64,000 nt of DNA, from assembly GCF_000014805.1 (NCBI RefSeq), contig NC_008570.1, positions 1,245,001 to 1,309,000 on the forward strand, read 5' to 3'. Positions 7,297 through 15,636 of this stretch are shown one piece after another. Source of the DNA: Aeromonas hydrophila subsp. hydrophila ATCC 7966. Its GTDB lineage: Bacteria; Pseudomonadota; Gammaproteobacteria; Enterobacterales; Aeromonadaceae. The notes below the pieces were generated by a model. That model did not search any database, was not told where the DNA came from, and worked only from the letters and a program-made list of their open reading frames with translations. The translations under genes and the position numbers were made by a program. How positions within the stretch are numbered: the stretch's first letter is position 1; each line of letters starts with the position of its first letter.

Positions 7297-9567
7297 TCAT
7301 TGATCAACCAGCGCTTTCGTCCGTGAAAGTCGAAGCCAATTAACCCATTGCTTTTCATGAGAAGAATTTACTTTTACCAGTCCCTTGTCAATTGCCATCA
7401 AGCAGCATTGCCACACATCCCCATTAAAAAATGCGGCCTGCTGGCAATCGATGGCGGCCAGCTCCAGCCAGACGCTTTGCTGGTGTTTTTCGCTGAGCTG
7501 AATGGCTCCTGCCAGGGCCAGATAACAGAGGTCGAACAGGCCGTGATGATCGAGGGCGGTGGCCGCCTTGGGCAGGAAGGGGTGGCTGACGATGCCGAGG
7601 CTGATGTGGCGATCGAGCGGGTGCTGGCAGGGGAATTCGGCCAGTGCCGCAAGCAGTTCGCGGGCCAGTCGGTGCAGGTCTTCCACATGGCGCTGGGGCA
7701 CCACATAGAGCAGGTGGCCTTCGCGCAGGTCGTAGATGCGGCCATCCTGCGGGGTGAGGCCGTTGACGTAGGCGCCGAAGGCCTGCTCTATCTCGCGGCT
7801 CACCTGATAACCGTGCTGTTCCAGGCTGTTGACCAGGAAGGGCACCCGAAACAGCAGGTAGTGCAGCTTGTCGTCAAACTCGCTGGTGGGCAGTTCGCTT
7901 AAATACCAGCGCTCGGATTTTTGCTGGCGCTTGGCCATCTCCCGCGGCCAGCGGCTCATCAGTCGCTGCCAGTTGGCCAGCCCGGTGCGTGGCTCGAGCA
8001 GCAGCGCCTCGCCCAGCTGTTTGCCCTGTAGACGGGCGACCCGCAGCTTGAGCCAGAGGGTGAAGAACAGATAGATGAACAGGGTCAGCAACAGACCGGT
8101 CACCACGCTCGACCAGAGGTAGCGATCCTGCTGATGCTTGCTGGTGCTCAGCTGCTGCTGCAGCTCCTTGATCTGCTGCTCCCGCTCCACCTGGGCGTAG
8201 TTGTCGCGGATCGCCTCCTGCTCCAGATCGACCTGCTGCTGGCGGACCTGCTCGCTGCGCTGGTGGAAATTCTTGTAGCTGTCCAGCGCCTGCTGCAGAT
8301 AGCCCTTCTGCTCGTAGGCCGCCGAGAGCAGGCGGAAGATCTCGAACTGGCGCTGGGCGTCGCCGATCTGGTTGGCCAGTGCCAGCGCGTTTTCCAGCTG
8401 CAGGATGGCGATGCCCGCCTCCTTCTGCTTGAGATGCAGCTCACCCAGCAGCAGCAGGGTGTCGATCAGCGGCTCCTTGTCGTCCCCCAGCTCGTGGGAC
8501 TGGCGGGCCGCGGTGAGGTAGTTGCGGGCCAGGGTCAGGTTGCCGGTTTCCAGATAGGTTTTGCCTATCTCGTACTTGAGGTGGGCGATGCGGGTGCGGT
8601 TGTTGCCCTCGTCCAGCAGATCCAGGGCATTGAAGAAGTAGACCAGCGCCATGTTCATCTCGCCCTGCTCCCGGTTGAGGCGGGCCAGCACGATGAGGGC
8701 GTCGCTCAGCAGGGAGGGATTGCCGAGGGCATGGAAGTAGTTGGCCGCCTCGTTGGCGTATTGCAGCGCCTTCTGCGGCTCCTGCTCCTCCTGATAGAGG
8801 TTCACTATCTGGTTCGACAACAGGCCGAGGAACAGCGGATCCTGCAACCCTCTAGCCTGCTGCTGGGCGTCGATGTAGTCACCCAGCGAGAGCTGGGGCT
8901 GCTTGAGGGCGTGGTAGAGGTCGCCGCTCACCGCGCTGACCCAGGCGCTGGCCAGCGGATTCTTGGTCTGATCCGCCCAGCGACGGGCTTCGGCCAGCTG
9001 GCGCTTGGCCTCGTCGAACTGGTGCGCCTCTATGCTGGCGTTGGTGCGCAGCAGTCGGCTGTAAACCTGCAGCTGGCTCTCTTTCAGGCTGGGGGTGCTG
9101 AGCAGGGTCTCCAGCTGGCCGAGCAGGCCGCCGCTGGCGCCGTGGGAGCGCTCCTGCAGGTTCTGGCTGCGGATCTTCAGATAGAGGCCGTGGGCCTGCA
9201 GCTCCAGTTGCTGCTCCTTGGCCGCCATGGCGATGCCCTGATCGAGGGACTTCTGTGCCGCCTGGAACTGGCCGAGCTGCAGCAGGCACTCCCCCTTGAG
9301 CAGGTGGGCACCGGTGGCCTGGGCGGCGGTACCATAGCTCAGCAGCGGCTCCCGATAGCCGTACTCCTGACGATTGCTGATGATTTGCTTGGGATTATTG
9401 GCCGTGCGGGTGAGGAAGGCGGAGGTGATCTGCACACATCTGGCGGGATCGGTCAGCACCAGGGTCTGGGCCTGTTGCAGATCGATGGACAACTGCTCCT
9501 TGGCCAGATCCAGATCAGGAGCCGACAGGGAGGACATCATCATTGCCAGAAAAAACAGTTGATTCAT
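7297..9567 (-). CDS. Exported TPR-repeat membrane protein with degenerate GGDEF-like C-terminal domain
   Basis: 756 residues. The N-terminus MNQLFFLAMMMSSLSA is a signal peptide. Residues ~75-430 are tetratricopeptide-like helical repeats (for example LLGELHLKQKEAGIAILQLE), predicted periplasmic, followed by a coiled coil rich in Gln/Glu. One transmembrane segment lies at ~483-506 (YLWSSVVTGLLLTLFIYLFF). The cytoplasmic tail begins LLEPRTGLANWQRLM, which resembles the D-xLTGLxNRR opening of GGDEF domains. The active-site loop, however, reads LREGHLLYVV (~614-623), lacking GG[DE]EF, and RHISLGIVSHP mimics the later GGDEF strand. Cyclase activity is therefore unlikely; it may be a sensor that modulates the adjacent active cyclase. 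The domain relationship is inferred by eye. Confidence 0.85.
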   Translation of the reverse strand: MNQLFFLAMMMSSLSAPDLDLAKEQLSIDLQQAQTLVLTDPARCVQITSAFLTRTANNPKQIISNRQEYGYREPLLSYGTAAQATGAHLLKGECLLQLGQFQAAQKSLDQGIAMAAKEQQLELQAHGLYLKIRSQNLQERSHGASGGLLGQLETLLSTPSLKESQLQVYSRLLRTNASIEAHQFDEAKRQLAEARRWADQTKNPLASAWVSAVSGDLYHALKQPQLSLGDYIDAQQQARGLQDPLFLGLLSNQIVNLYQEEQEPQKALQYANEAANYFHALGNPSLLSDALIVLARLNREQGEMNMALVYFFNALDLLDEGNNRTRIAHLKYEIGKTYLETGNLTLARNYLTAARQSHELGDDKEPLIDTLLLLGELHLKQKEAGIAILQLENALALANQIGDAQRQFEIFRLLSAAYEQKGYLQQALDSYKNFHQRSEQVRQQQVDLEQEAIRDNYAQVEREQQIKELQQQLSTSKHQQDRYLWSSVVTGLLLTLFIYLFFTLWLKLRVARLQGKQLGEALLLEPRTGLANWQRLMSRWPREMAKRQQKSERWYLSELPTSEFDDKLHYLLFRVPFLVNSLEQHGYQVSREIEQAFGAYVNGLTPQDGRIYDLREGHLLYVVPQRHVEDLHRLARELLAALAEFPCQHPLDRHISLGIVSHPFLPKAATALDHHGLFDLCYLALAGAIQLSEKHQQSVWLELAAIDCQQAAFFNGDVWQCCLMAIDKGLVKVNSSHEKQWVNWLRLSRTKALVDQ

Positions 9568-9651
9568 TGGATTAAGGGCAGCACGGGAGTGAGGGCATGT
9601 TATCCAAGCCCGCCCCCGTGCGTCCAGAGTTTACTGACAGATTGCGCGCCG

Positions 9652-9695
9652 ACCCCGCGATCCGGGCCGTGGCAGCGCTGCAGGCCCGGCGGGGT
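9652..9695 (-). other. Strong two-part hairpin downstream of queF
   Basis: Nested complementary arms, 9652-9657 with 9690-9695 and 9662-9668 with 9683-9689, form a GC-rich stem just past the queF stop. No T tract follows on the minus strand, so it may be a 3' stabilising or Rho-dependent end rather than an intrinsic terminator. Confidence 0.5.
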
Positions 9696-9701
9696 GACGG
9701 A

Positions 9702-10550
9702 TTATTGCCGGATCAGGCGCAGGTTGGCCGGCACCACTTCCCAGTCGCTGCGAAACGGGTTGATGTCCAGGCCGCCGCGGCGGGTGTAGCGGGCGTAGAC
9801 CGTCAGCTGGCTCGGGCGGCAGAAGTGCTTGAGATCGGTGAAGATCCGCTCGATGCACTGCTCGTGGAACTCGTTGTGCTGGCGAAACGAGATGAGGTAG
9901 CGCAGCAGTTTTTCCCGGTCCAGCTGTGGGCCGCGATAGTGGATCACCACGGATCCCCAGTCCGGCTGGCTGGTCACCAGGCAGTTGGACTTGAGCAGGT
10001 GGCTGTGCAGGGTCTCCTCCACCTCCTGGCTGCCGGCCGCACCTTGCAGCAGGTCGGCATCGAACTCGTAACAGTCCACGGCGATGTCCTGTTCGTCGAT
10101 GCACTCGCCCGGCAGGGCGGCAATGTGGTGCGGAGCCTGGGCCAGCGGGAACAGGGTGACGCTCACGTCGCTACCGGCACAGGCGCTCAAGTCCTTGACC
10201 AGCATGGCCTGCACCGCTTCCAGCGAGTCGCAGCGGGTCTGGTTGAAGGAGTTGAGATAGAGCTTGAACGACTTGGATTCGATGAGGTTCGCACTGGTGG
10301 CGGGCACCGAGACCTCGCCGACGGCGACCATGGGCTTGCCCCTGGCATTGAGCCAGGAGAGCTCGTACAGGGTCCAGACGTCGCAACCCTGGAACGGCAG
10401 CTCGCCGCCAAGACCGAGGTCGTCGCGGTTCAGGCTGCGGGGCACCGGCTGCAGCAGGGCCGGGGTGTACTGACTGATGTAGGCCGACTGTTGACCCAGG
10501 CTCAGCCCCTGCAGGGCGCTGGCTCCGGCGTATCTCTCTTGTTTGCTCAT
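9702..10550 (-). CDS. queF: NADPH-dependent 7-cyano-7-deazaguanine reductase QueF
   Basis: 282 residues, identical in length to E. coli QueF, the long two-domain (YqcD) type. It reduces preQ0 to preQ1 in queuosine biosynthesis. The QueF motif [16 protein letters not shown] is at ~91-106. The catalytic Cys190 lies in [16 protein letters not shown] with Asp197 following, and the C-terminal signature [13 protein letters not shown] is present. The start at 10550 ([20 protein letters not shown]) fits the family; the longer upstream frame is rejected. It is divergent from syd across 157 bp, an arrangement related to E. coli, where queF and syd are neighbours. Confidence 0.97.
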   Translation of the reverse strand: MSKQERYAGASALQGLSLGQQSAYISQYTPALLQPVPRSLNRDDLGLGGELPFQGCDVWTLYELSWLNARGKPMVAVGEVSVPATSANLIESKSFKLYLNSFNQTRCDSLEAVQAMLVKDLSACAGSDVSVTLFPLAQAPHHIAALPGECIDEQDIAVDCYEFDADLLQGAAGSQEVEETLHSHLLKSNCLVTSQPDWGSVVIHYRGPQLDREKLLRYLISFRQHNEFHEQCIERIFTDLKHFCRPSQLTVYARYTRRGGLDINPFRSDWEVVPANLRLIRQ

Positions 10551-10707
10551 GTGTGCTGACTCGAACGTTGAATGGGCGATGGCAGAGCATGCGCCCGATG
10601 GGGGCGGCAAGGCGGGGAGCGCCGGCTGGCGATCCGCGCTGCACCTTGTCTGCTCATGGCTTTGATGGTGCAATAGCGAACTTTGGCAGCAATTGTGGGG
10701 AATTTCG

Positions 10708-11256
10708 ATGTCGGATCAAGTCTTGTCTGCCCTGGAACACTTTTTTTTGCGCTGGCAGCGCGACGGCGAGGCGAGGCGAGGGCTGCCCCTGTGTGAGTGG
10801 GAGGCAGACTGGCGCTCCCCCTGCGAGCTGGATGAGCCCAAGGAGGGGCGGGTGGCCTGGCGCCCGCATCGGCGCGCCGAGCCCGCCGATTTCACGGCGA
10901 TGAACGAGGCGCTCGAGCTGACCCTGCATCCGGCCGCGCAGGCCCTGTTTGGTGGCTGGTTCAGCCGCCCTGTGCCCTGCCTCTACAAGGGGTTGCGGCT
11001 CGAGTTTGTGCTGCCCTGGAACGAGGCGGATCTCGACTTGCTCAAGGAGAACCTCATCGGTCACCTGCTGATGCTGCGCAAGTTGAAGCGCTCACCCTCT
11101 TTGTTCATCGCCACCACCCGCAACGAGATGACGCTGGTGTCGCTCGACAACGAGAGCGGGCAGGTGTGGCTGGAGTGGCTCGATTCGGGTCGTCGGTTGG
11201 TGCTGGCCCCCTCATTGCCGGCGTTCCTCGAGCGGTTGGAGACCCTGCCGCAATAA
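10708..11256 (+). CDS. syd: SecY-interacting protein Syd
   Basis: 182 residues (E. coli Syd is 181), a cytoplasmic soluble protein that binds SecY and is implicated in quality control of the translocon. The start [17 protein letters not shown] at 10708 matches the family; an in-frame GTG five codons upstream is not used. Recognisable segments are [46 protein letters not shown] and [25 protein letters not shown]. The gene ends at a bidirectional terminator shared with the convergent zinc-ribbon gene. Role as in E. coli. Confidence 0.96.
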   Translation: MSDQVLSALEHFFLRWQRDGEARRGLPLCEWEADWRSPCELDEPKEGRVAWRPHRRAEPADFTAMNEALELTLHPAAQALFGGWFSRPVPCLYKGLRLEFVLPWNEADLDLLKENLIGHLLMLRKLKRSPSLFIATTRNEMTLVSLDNESGQVWLEWLDSGRRLVLAPSLPAFLERLETLPQ

Positions 11257-11279
11257 AGAGTGTCAGCCGCAATGAAAAG

Positions 11280-11301
11280 CGCCTTGCCAATTGGCAAGGC
11301 G
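11280..11301. terminator. Bidirectional terminator, syd versus zinc-ribbon gene
   Basis: A 9-bp stem (11280-11288 with 11293-11301) with AATT loop is followed by TTTTTG on the plus strand. On the minus strand it is followed by CTTTTC. It sits between convergent stops. Confidence 0.9.
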
Positions 11302-11325
11302 TTTTTGTTTGGTTCACCGTCGGGC

Positions 11326-12111
11326 TCAGTCCTTGAAATCCCAGGAGAGGTTGGCGACCAGCCGGCAGGGATCGCACTTGAAGTCGAAGATCTCGTGCAA
11401 GGGTTCGGCCAGCGCCCACTCGCCGCCGCAGCTCGGACAGGGACGGGCTTTCTCCTCGGCCGCACTCCGGCCGCCCACCCGGTAGAGGTAGTAGTAGGTG
11501 GGGATGCCGGTCAGGGCTTCCAGCCGCTTGCCAAGATCGCTGCCACGGCGCTGGAGCCGGCTGCCCACTTCACCGATTTCATGCAGCGCCGCATGCTCGG
11601 CGATGGAGCCGTTCATCTGCAGCTGATCGCACGCCTCCCAATCCTCCTGCCACTTGATGATCTGCTTGTGATCGCCGTTGGCGACGGCCGGCAGCCGATA
11701 GAGCGGGATGGGGGCGAAGTGGTCACCGCAGCGCAGCGGCGAGCAGGTGTGCAGGAAGCTGGTGTAGAGCAGCATCCAGCTGGGGCGCTCACCATCATGA
11801 CCGCAAGGGTCGGTGCTGTCGGAGAGCAAATCCGCCCCCTGCAACTGGAGTTTGGGGGCGAGCAGGCCGGCTTGATTGAGCTGCTGCTCGGCCAGCTTGA
11901 CCTGCTCGCTCTGGTTGTCCGGGTGCAGGCTGTCCTGCTCCGGGCAGACCACCCGGCTGACGAAATAGCCCTCGTGCATGCTGGTGGGGAACTCCCGGCC
12001 GAGGATCTGGCCCTGATAGCGCAGCATGTCGAGGTAATTGACGATGGCCCGCTCGGCCTCGACTAGCGAGGTGTCGCGATAGCACTCAAAGCAGAGTTCA
12101 AGGATGTACAT
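11326..12111 (-). CDS. Zn-ribbon-containing protein, DUF2310 family
   Basis: 261 residues of a conserved gammaproteobacterial family described as Zn-ribbon, possibly nucleic-acid binding. The C-terminus carries two Cys pairs, CPSC (225-228) and CDPC (246-249), a classic treble-cleft or ribbon zinc site. Further conserved-looking segments are MYILELCFECYRDTSLVEAE, SWMLLYTSFLHTCSPLRCGD and TGIPTYYYLYRVGGRS. No catalytic motif was seen and function is unknown. Its start is only 3 nt beyond the stop of the upstream KfrA-N-like gene, so they form an operon. The last five residues reach the terminator shared with syd. Confidence 0.85.
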   Translation of the reverse strand: MYILELCFECYRDTSLVEAERAIVNYLDMLRYQGQILGREFPTSMHEGYFVSRVVCPEQDSLHPDNQSEQVKLAEQQLNQAGLLAPKLQLQGADLLSDSTDPCGHDGERPSWMLLYTSFLHTCSPLRCGDHFAPIPLYRLPAVANGDHKQIIKWQEDWEACDQLQMNGSIAEHAALHEIGEVGSRLQRRGSDLGKRLEALTGIPTYYYLYRVGGRSAAEEKARPCPSCGGEWALAEPLHEIFDFKCDPCRLVANLSWDFKD

Positions 12112-12114
12112 GGC

Positions 12115-12411
12115 TTACTGCTTCCCCTGCTGGAGCAGCAGCTCGGTCAGCCGATCCACCTTCTGTTCGAGCCGCTCGAGCCGTTCAGCAAGCTGCAGCA
12201 GGGTGGGCTCGGCGGCGGGAGCGGGGGTCATTTGCGCTGTGCTTCCGGCTTCCGAAGCGCTGGCGGGCTGCTGCTTCCACTGGCTAAGCACTTTGAGCAG
12301 CTCGGCCATGGGAACGGGCTGGCTGAGGCGGGCCTTGACCATGGCGGTGGAGGGGGTGATCCCCTTGGCGGCCAGTTCATTGGCGATGCGGATGATCTCT
12401 TGGGCTGACAT
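12115..12411 (-). CDS. Small protein with KfrA-N-like helical domain and C-terminal coiled coil
   Basis: 98 residues starting MSAQEIIRIANELAAKGITPSTAMV (ATG at 12411; GGAG-type ribosome-binding sequence in AGGAGTCCC). The first ~45 residues resemble the N-terminal DNA-binding fold of KfrA-type proteins (helix, GxTPST, helix, PMAELLKVLSQWK). An Ala/Pro-rich linker and a short leucine-zipper-like coil (LAERLERLEQKVDRLTELLL) follow. A DNA-binding role is inferred from this resemblance only. It is immediately upstream of the DUF2310 zinc-ribbon gene (3-nt gap), so the products may act together. Confidence 0.7.
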   Translation of the reverse strand: MSAQEIIRIANELAAKGITPSTAMVKARLSQPVPMAELLKVLSQWKQQPASASEAGSTAQMTPAPAAEPTLLQLAERLERLEQKVDRLTELLLQQGKQ

Positions 12412-12499
12412 GGGACTCCTGCGCAGGATGAAAAGTGGTTCGGGCTGGACGGGCAGAGAGCTTAACCAAAGCGCGGGGCGCTGAACAGCGGGGCAAGGG

Positions 12500-12736
12500 T
12501 CAGTCGGGCCGGCGCAGCAGCACGTCCAGTTCGTCGATGGCTTCCGACCAGTCCGCATCGTTCCACAGGGCATCGCGCAGAAAGTCGGCCTGGGCGCGGT
12601 TCCAGAAGGGGGCTTCCGGCAGCAGGGTCTGGTTGTCCAAGCGGTGCTCGTGAATGAAGCGGTGCAGGCTCAGCTCGTCGTTGGCCAGCCCCAGCTGGGC
12701 AAACAGGGCGGCCAGATCGTGGGTCAGGAATTCCAT
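12500..12736 (-). CDS. DUF2789 family small protein
   Basis: 78 residues: MEFLTHDLAALFAQLGLANDELSLHRFIHEHR... ending ELDVLLRRPD. The pattern LFxQLGL-x5-I-xFI-xxH, then FWxxAQADFLRDALxxDADWxEAIDELDxLLR, matches the DUF2789 family of gamma- and betaproteobacteria, of unknown function. The ATG at 12736 follows GGGAGAGATG-type sequence; the frame extends further but the family starts here. It is the second gene of a probable minus-strand operon with the genes at 12794 and 12115. Confidence 0.85.
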   Translation of the reverse strand: MEFLTHDLAALFAQLGLANDELSLHRFIHEHRLDNQTLLPEAPFWNRAQADFLRDALWNDADWSEAIDELDVLLRRPD

Positions 12737-12793
12737 CTCATCTCTCCCAAGAGGCATTCCTGAATATTATAGGCCCGCCCCGTGGCGGCAGAT

Positions 12794-13093
12794 TTACAGG
12801 GTGGGCACCCGGTGGGGTGGCAGCTCGACACCGACCACCTGCAGCCCCTGCATGCGCAGTTGCCCCAGATAGTGGCTCTCGCCATCGCTGGAGAATTCAA
12901 ACTCGTAATAGGTGAGCAGCCGCAGCGGCTGGTGGGCCAGCGCACGGTGGCTACGGGCCAGCGACAGCAGTTGCAGGTCGTGATGCTGGCAGTAGCGGCG
13001 CATGTATTGCCAGGCGAGCTCGGCCTGACGCCGCTGGTGCCAGAAGGCACCGGCACCGAGGATAAGCAGCAAGATTGCGAACATTTCACCCAT
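12794..13093 (-). CDS. DUF3301 family membrane-anchored protein
   Basis: 99 residues. An N-terminal transmembrane anchor (MGEMFAILLLILGAGAFWH) is followed by RRQAELAWQYMRRYCQHHDLQLLSLAR and YYEFEFSSDGESHYLGQLRMQGLQVVGVELPPHRV. This is the DUF3301 pattern: an anchor, then an A-x6-C-x5-LQLLD-type helix and a beta-rich YEFEFS...RYxGxLxxxG end. Function is unknown. The ATG at 13093 is preferred over the longer frame because it gives the family length. It lies downstream of the DUF3549 gene on the same strand. Confidence 0.85.
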   Translation of the reverse strand: MGEMFAILLLILGAGAFWHQRRQAELAWQYMRRYCQHHDLQLLSLARSHRALAHQPLRLLTYYEFEFSSDGESHYLGQLRMQGLQVVGVELPPHRVPTL

Positions 13094-13162
13094 CGCGGGC
13101 TCCTTCCGGGGTGTGATCCGTGGCGACAGGCGACCCGTCATGGTGGCGGGTCGCCGACATCA

Positions 13163-14191
13163 TCAGGCCGAGGCGAACAGGCGACCGATGGCCTGGCCCA
13201 GGGCGTCGCTGCGCTCGGGGTCGCGCAGCCTGGCCAGCATATCATTGCGCAGGGCCGGCAGGGTCACCAGCTCGGCAAATACCTGATTGAAGAACTGGGT
13301 CGGCTGCAGGGCCAGCTGTTCCAGGAACAGGCTGAGCAGGCCGGCATCCTTCAGATCGGGCCAGAGCCGGCCGGCGATGGCCAGCAGCAGGGCCGGGCTT
13401 GGCTGGGTTTGCAGCAGGGTCAGCAGCTTGTTGGTGCGCATGCTGCTGCCATTGCAGGAGGCCAGTGCCCGGCACAGGTAGGCCAGGGTCTCGGCATTGG
13501 GCTCGGCACACTCCTGCTCCTTGCCGATGCGCTCGAACAGGGCGCCCTGCACGGCCGGCGGCAACGGGGCGTTTTCCAGGCTCTGACAAAGGGCGTAGAG
13601 CGGCTCTTGCGGCAGTTTTGGCAGCGCCTTGCACACCAGCGCCAGGTTGCGTTCATCCTGCAGCCGCTCAGCGAGATCGGCAAAACCCTGTACGCCAAGG
13701 GTCTGCCATCCCTCTGGCGTCGGGGCCGCCAGATAGTGGCAGAGCCCCTCGAAGTAGGTCGAGGGGGCCTGCTCCAGCTGACGGGCCAGTTTGGCGTGCA
13801 GGCTGGCCATCTTGGCCTCGGCCGGGCGGAAGGTGTAGGGGTTCTCCGCCAGACGCTGGGCCTTCTCTTCGTCGAGATCGCCGGTCAGCTTGTAGCCCAG
13901 GGTTTCCACCACCTGATCCATGAAGTGTTTGGGGCCGCTGGCGATGAGCAGACCGCGCTCGTCGAGGGCAAACTTGAGAAACCACAGGTAGTGACGGGAT
14001 TCGGCCGGCTGGAAGAAGTGGACGCCTAGCCAGGCGTGCTGCTGCAGGGGCCAGGGGTAGGGCTCCTGCTGCTGCTCGATGCGCTCGAAGGTGTCGCTCG
14101 CCAGTGGTCGCACCTGGCGGCCCATGTCGAACAGTTGAAACTGGGTGTCGGCCTGAGTCAAGAATTCGGTCAGCGTATTGATGGTGGACAT
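13163..14191 (-). CDS. DUF3549 family protein
   Basis: 342 residues beginning MSTINTLTEFLTQADTQFQLFDMGRQVRPL, the conserved N-terminus of DUF3549 proteins of Aeromonas, Vibrio and Shewanella. Typical segments are FFQPAESRHYLWFLKFALDERGLL, NPYTFRPAEAKMASLHAKLA and a helical C-terminal half with LLAIAGRLWPDL. No membrane segments or catalytic motifs are visible, so the function is unknown. It starts the minus-strand group DUF3549-DUF3301-DUF2789-KfrA-like-DUF2310 and is divergent from yqcC across 263 bp. Confidence 0.85.
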   Translation of the reverse strand: MSTINTLTEFLTQADTQFQLFDMGRQVRPLASDTFERIEQQQEPYPWPLQQHAWLGVHFFQPAESRHYLWFLKFALDERGLLIASGPKHFMDQVVETLGYKLTGDLDEEKAQRLAENPYTFRPAEAKMASLHAKLARQLEQAPSTYFEGLCHYLAAPTPEGWQTLGVQGFADLAERLQDERNLALVCKALPKLPQEPLYALCQSLENAPLPPAVQGALFERIGKEQECAEPNAETLAYLCRALASCNGSSMRTNKLLTLLQTQPSPALLLAIAGRLWPDLKDAGLLSLFLEQLALQPTQFFNQVFAELVTLPALRNDMLARLRDPERSDALGQAIGRLFASA

Positions 14192-14363
14192 GAGGTGATC
14201 CGGCTAAGGGTGATGCGGGCCGATTATAAGGAGGTTGCACAAGATAGCCAGTGGGGGAGCGCCGCCCGGCATCTGGCCCGGTACGCCTAGAGCGGGAGCC
14301 GCCATGGTTCTTCGCCCGTGTTGTCGGCCGCAAGGGGCATGGCAGAGGATAGGGGGGAGGGTG

Positions 14364-14369
14364 TATAGT
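14364..14369 (+). promoter_or_regulatory. Putative extended -10 element of the yqcC-truC-yqcA operon
   Basis: The sequence TGTATAGT in the divergent DUF3549/yqcC gap is an extended -10 (TG-N-TATAGT-like), ~85 bp before the yqcC start. No convincing -35 was found. Confidence 0.35.
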
Positions 14370-14454
14370 AACGCCCTTTTTTGCAAAGTTCGGCCTGCCG
14401 CCAGCGACACAGGATTGGCGGCGGACGGTGTGTGGTGATGAGGAAGAGAACGCA

Positions 14455-14790
14455 ATGAATCAATATCTGCTGGTAGCCGGCCTGTTGGGTGAACTGACCG
14501 CCGAGCTGCAACGTCTGGAACGCTGGCAAGCGGCCCATCCGGGTGAAGAGGCCCTGGCCAGCGAGCTGCCATTTTGCGTCGATACCCTGAGCTTCGATCA
14601 GTGGCTGCAGTTCGTGCTGATCCCGCGTATGGAGCAGCTGGTGCTGCTGCAGGCGCCGCTGCCCAGCAGCGTCTCCCTCTATCCCATGGCCAGCGAAGTC
14701 TACAAGGAGGAGCTGGCCGAGGTTGAAGCCCTGCTGCGCCTGATCGCCCGCTTCGATCTGCTGCTCTCCGGCAAAGTGGTTGAGCAATGA
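14455..14790 (+). CDS. yqcC: YqcC family protein
   Basis: 111 residues with the YqcC-family pattern: the conserved CVDTLSFDQWLQFVLIPRMEQL core is unmistakable, followed by LP(S)xVSLYPMASEVYK. The family is all-helical and of unknown function, encoded beside truC in Enterobacteria. The ATG at 14455 follows GAAGAGAACGC; the in-frame codons upstream do not resemble the family. The stop overlaps the truC start by 4 nt (ATGA), implying coupling. Confidence 0.93.
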   Translation: MNQYLLVAGLLGELTAELQRLERWQAAHPGEEALASELPFCVDTLSFDQWLQFVLIPRMEQLVLLQAPLPSSVSLYPMASEVYKEELAEVEALLRLIARFDLLLSGKVVEQ

Positions 14791-15560
14791 TGCGTGAGCA
14801 GGCACAAGAACAGAACGCCTTGCAACTGACCCTGCTTTATCAGGATGACTGGCTGGTGGCGGTCAACAAGCCCTCCGGCCTGCTGGTGCACCGCAGCTGG
14901 CTCGACAAGGCCGAGACCCGTTTCGCCATGCAGATGACCCGGGATCTTATCGGCGGTCGCCACGTCTACCCGGTACACCGGCTCGACCGGCCCACCTCGG
15001 GGGTGCTGCTGTTTGCCCTCGATCCCGCCGTGGCCCGTACCCTGACCGAAGCCTTTGCCGCCCGTCAGGTGCACAAGGAGTATCTGGCGCTAGTGCGTGG
15101 CTGGGCCCCCGAGCAGGGGCTCATCGACTATCCGCTCAAAGAGCAATTGGACAAGATCGCCGATGCCATGAGCGACCCGGATCGTCCGGCCCAGGAGGCG
15201 GTGACCGCGTTTCGTCGCCTGCATCAGGTCGAGCTGCCCCATGCGGTCTCCAAGAAACACCCCACCAGCCGCTACAGCCTGGTTCGGCTGTTCCCCAAAA
15301 CCGGTCGCAAGCATCAGCTGCGCCGCCATATGGATCATTTGTTTCACCCCATCGTCGGTGACACCACCCACGGCGATGGCCGCCATAACCGCTTCTTTCG
15401 CGAGCATTATGGTTGCGATCGCCTGCTGCTGGTGGCTCGCACCCTCAGCTTTGAGCACCCGGTGTTGAAGGTGCCGATGCGGATCCAGGCGCCGCTGGGA
15501 CAGGAAGTACTGCAGCTGTTTGCCGAGCTGGGCTGGCCTGCTAGCGAGAGCGACTACTGA
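14787..15560 (+). CDS. truC: tRNA pseudouridine(65) synthase TruC
   Basis: 257 residues (E. coli 260). It is an RluA-family pseudouridine synthase that modifies U65 in tRNA-Ile and tRNA-Asp. The catalytic motif HRLDRPTSG is at 64-72 with Asp67 as nucleophile. The N-terminal DDWLVAVNKPSGLLVHRS and the later KTGRKHQLRRHM segments are also family hallmarks. Two ATGs (14787 and 14790) are possible; the first overlaps the yqcC stop. It lies in the yqcC-truC-yqcA operon, as in E. coli. Confidence 0.96.
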   Translation: MMREQAQEQNALQLTLLYQDDWLVAVNKPSGLLVHRSWLDKAETRFAMQMTRDLIGGRHVYPVHRLDRPTSGVLLFALDPAVARTLTEAFAARQVHKEYLALVRGWAPEQGLIDYPLKEQLDKIADAMSDPDRPAQEAVTAFRRLHQVELPHAVSKKHPTSRYSLVRLFPKTGRKHQLRRHMDHLFHPIVGDTTHGDGRHNRFFREHYGCDRLLLVARTLSFEHPVLKVPMRIQAPLGQEVLQLFAELGWPASESDY

Positions 15561-15636
15561 GCCTGACGAGCGCGGGGTGTTGCCCAAGCTGTTGCTGTGG
15601 CATGCTGGGCATCCATGTTGGTCAAAGGGGTCCGTG

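Noticed and set aside
13129..13155. 9-bp hairpin after the DUF3549 gene as a terminator
   Set aside because: The stem is perfect but no T tract follows on the minus strand and the next gene is close on the same strand; too weak to call.
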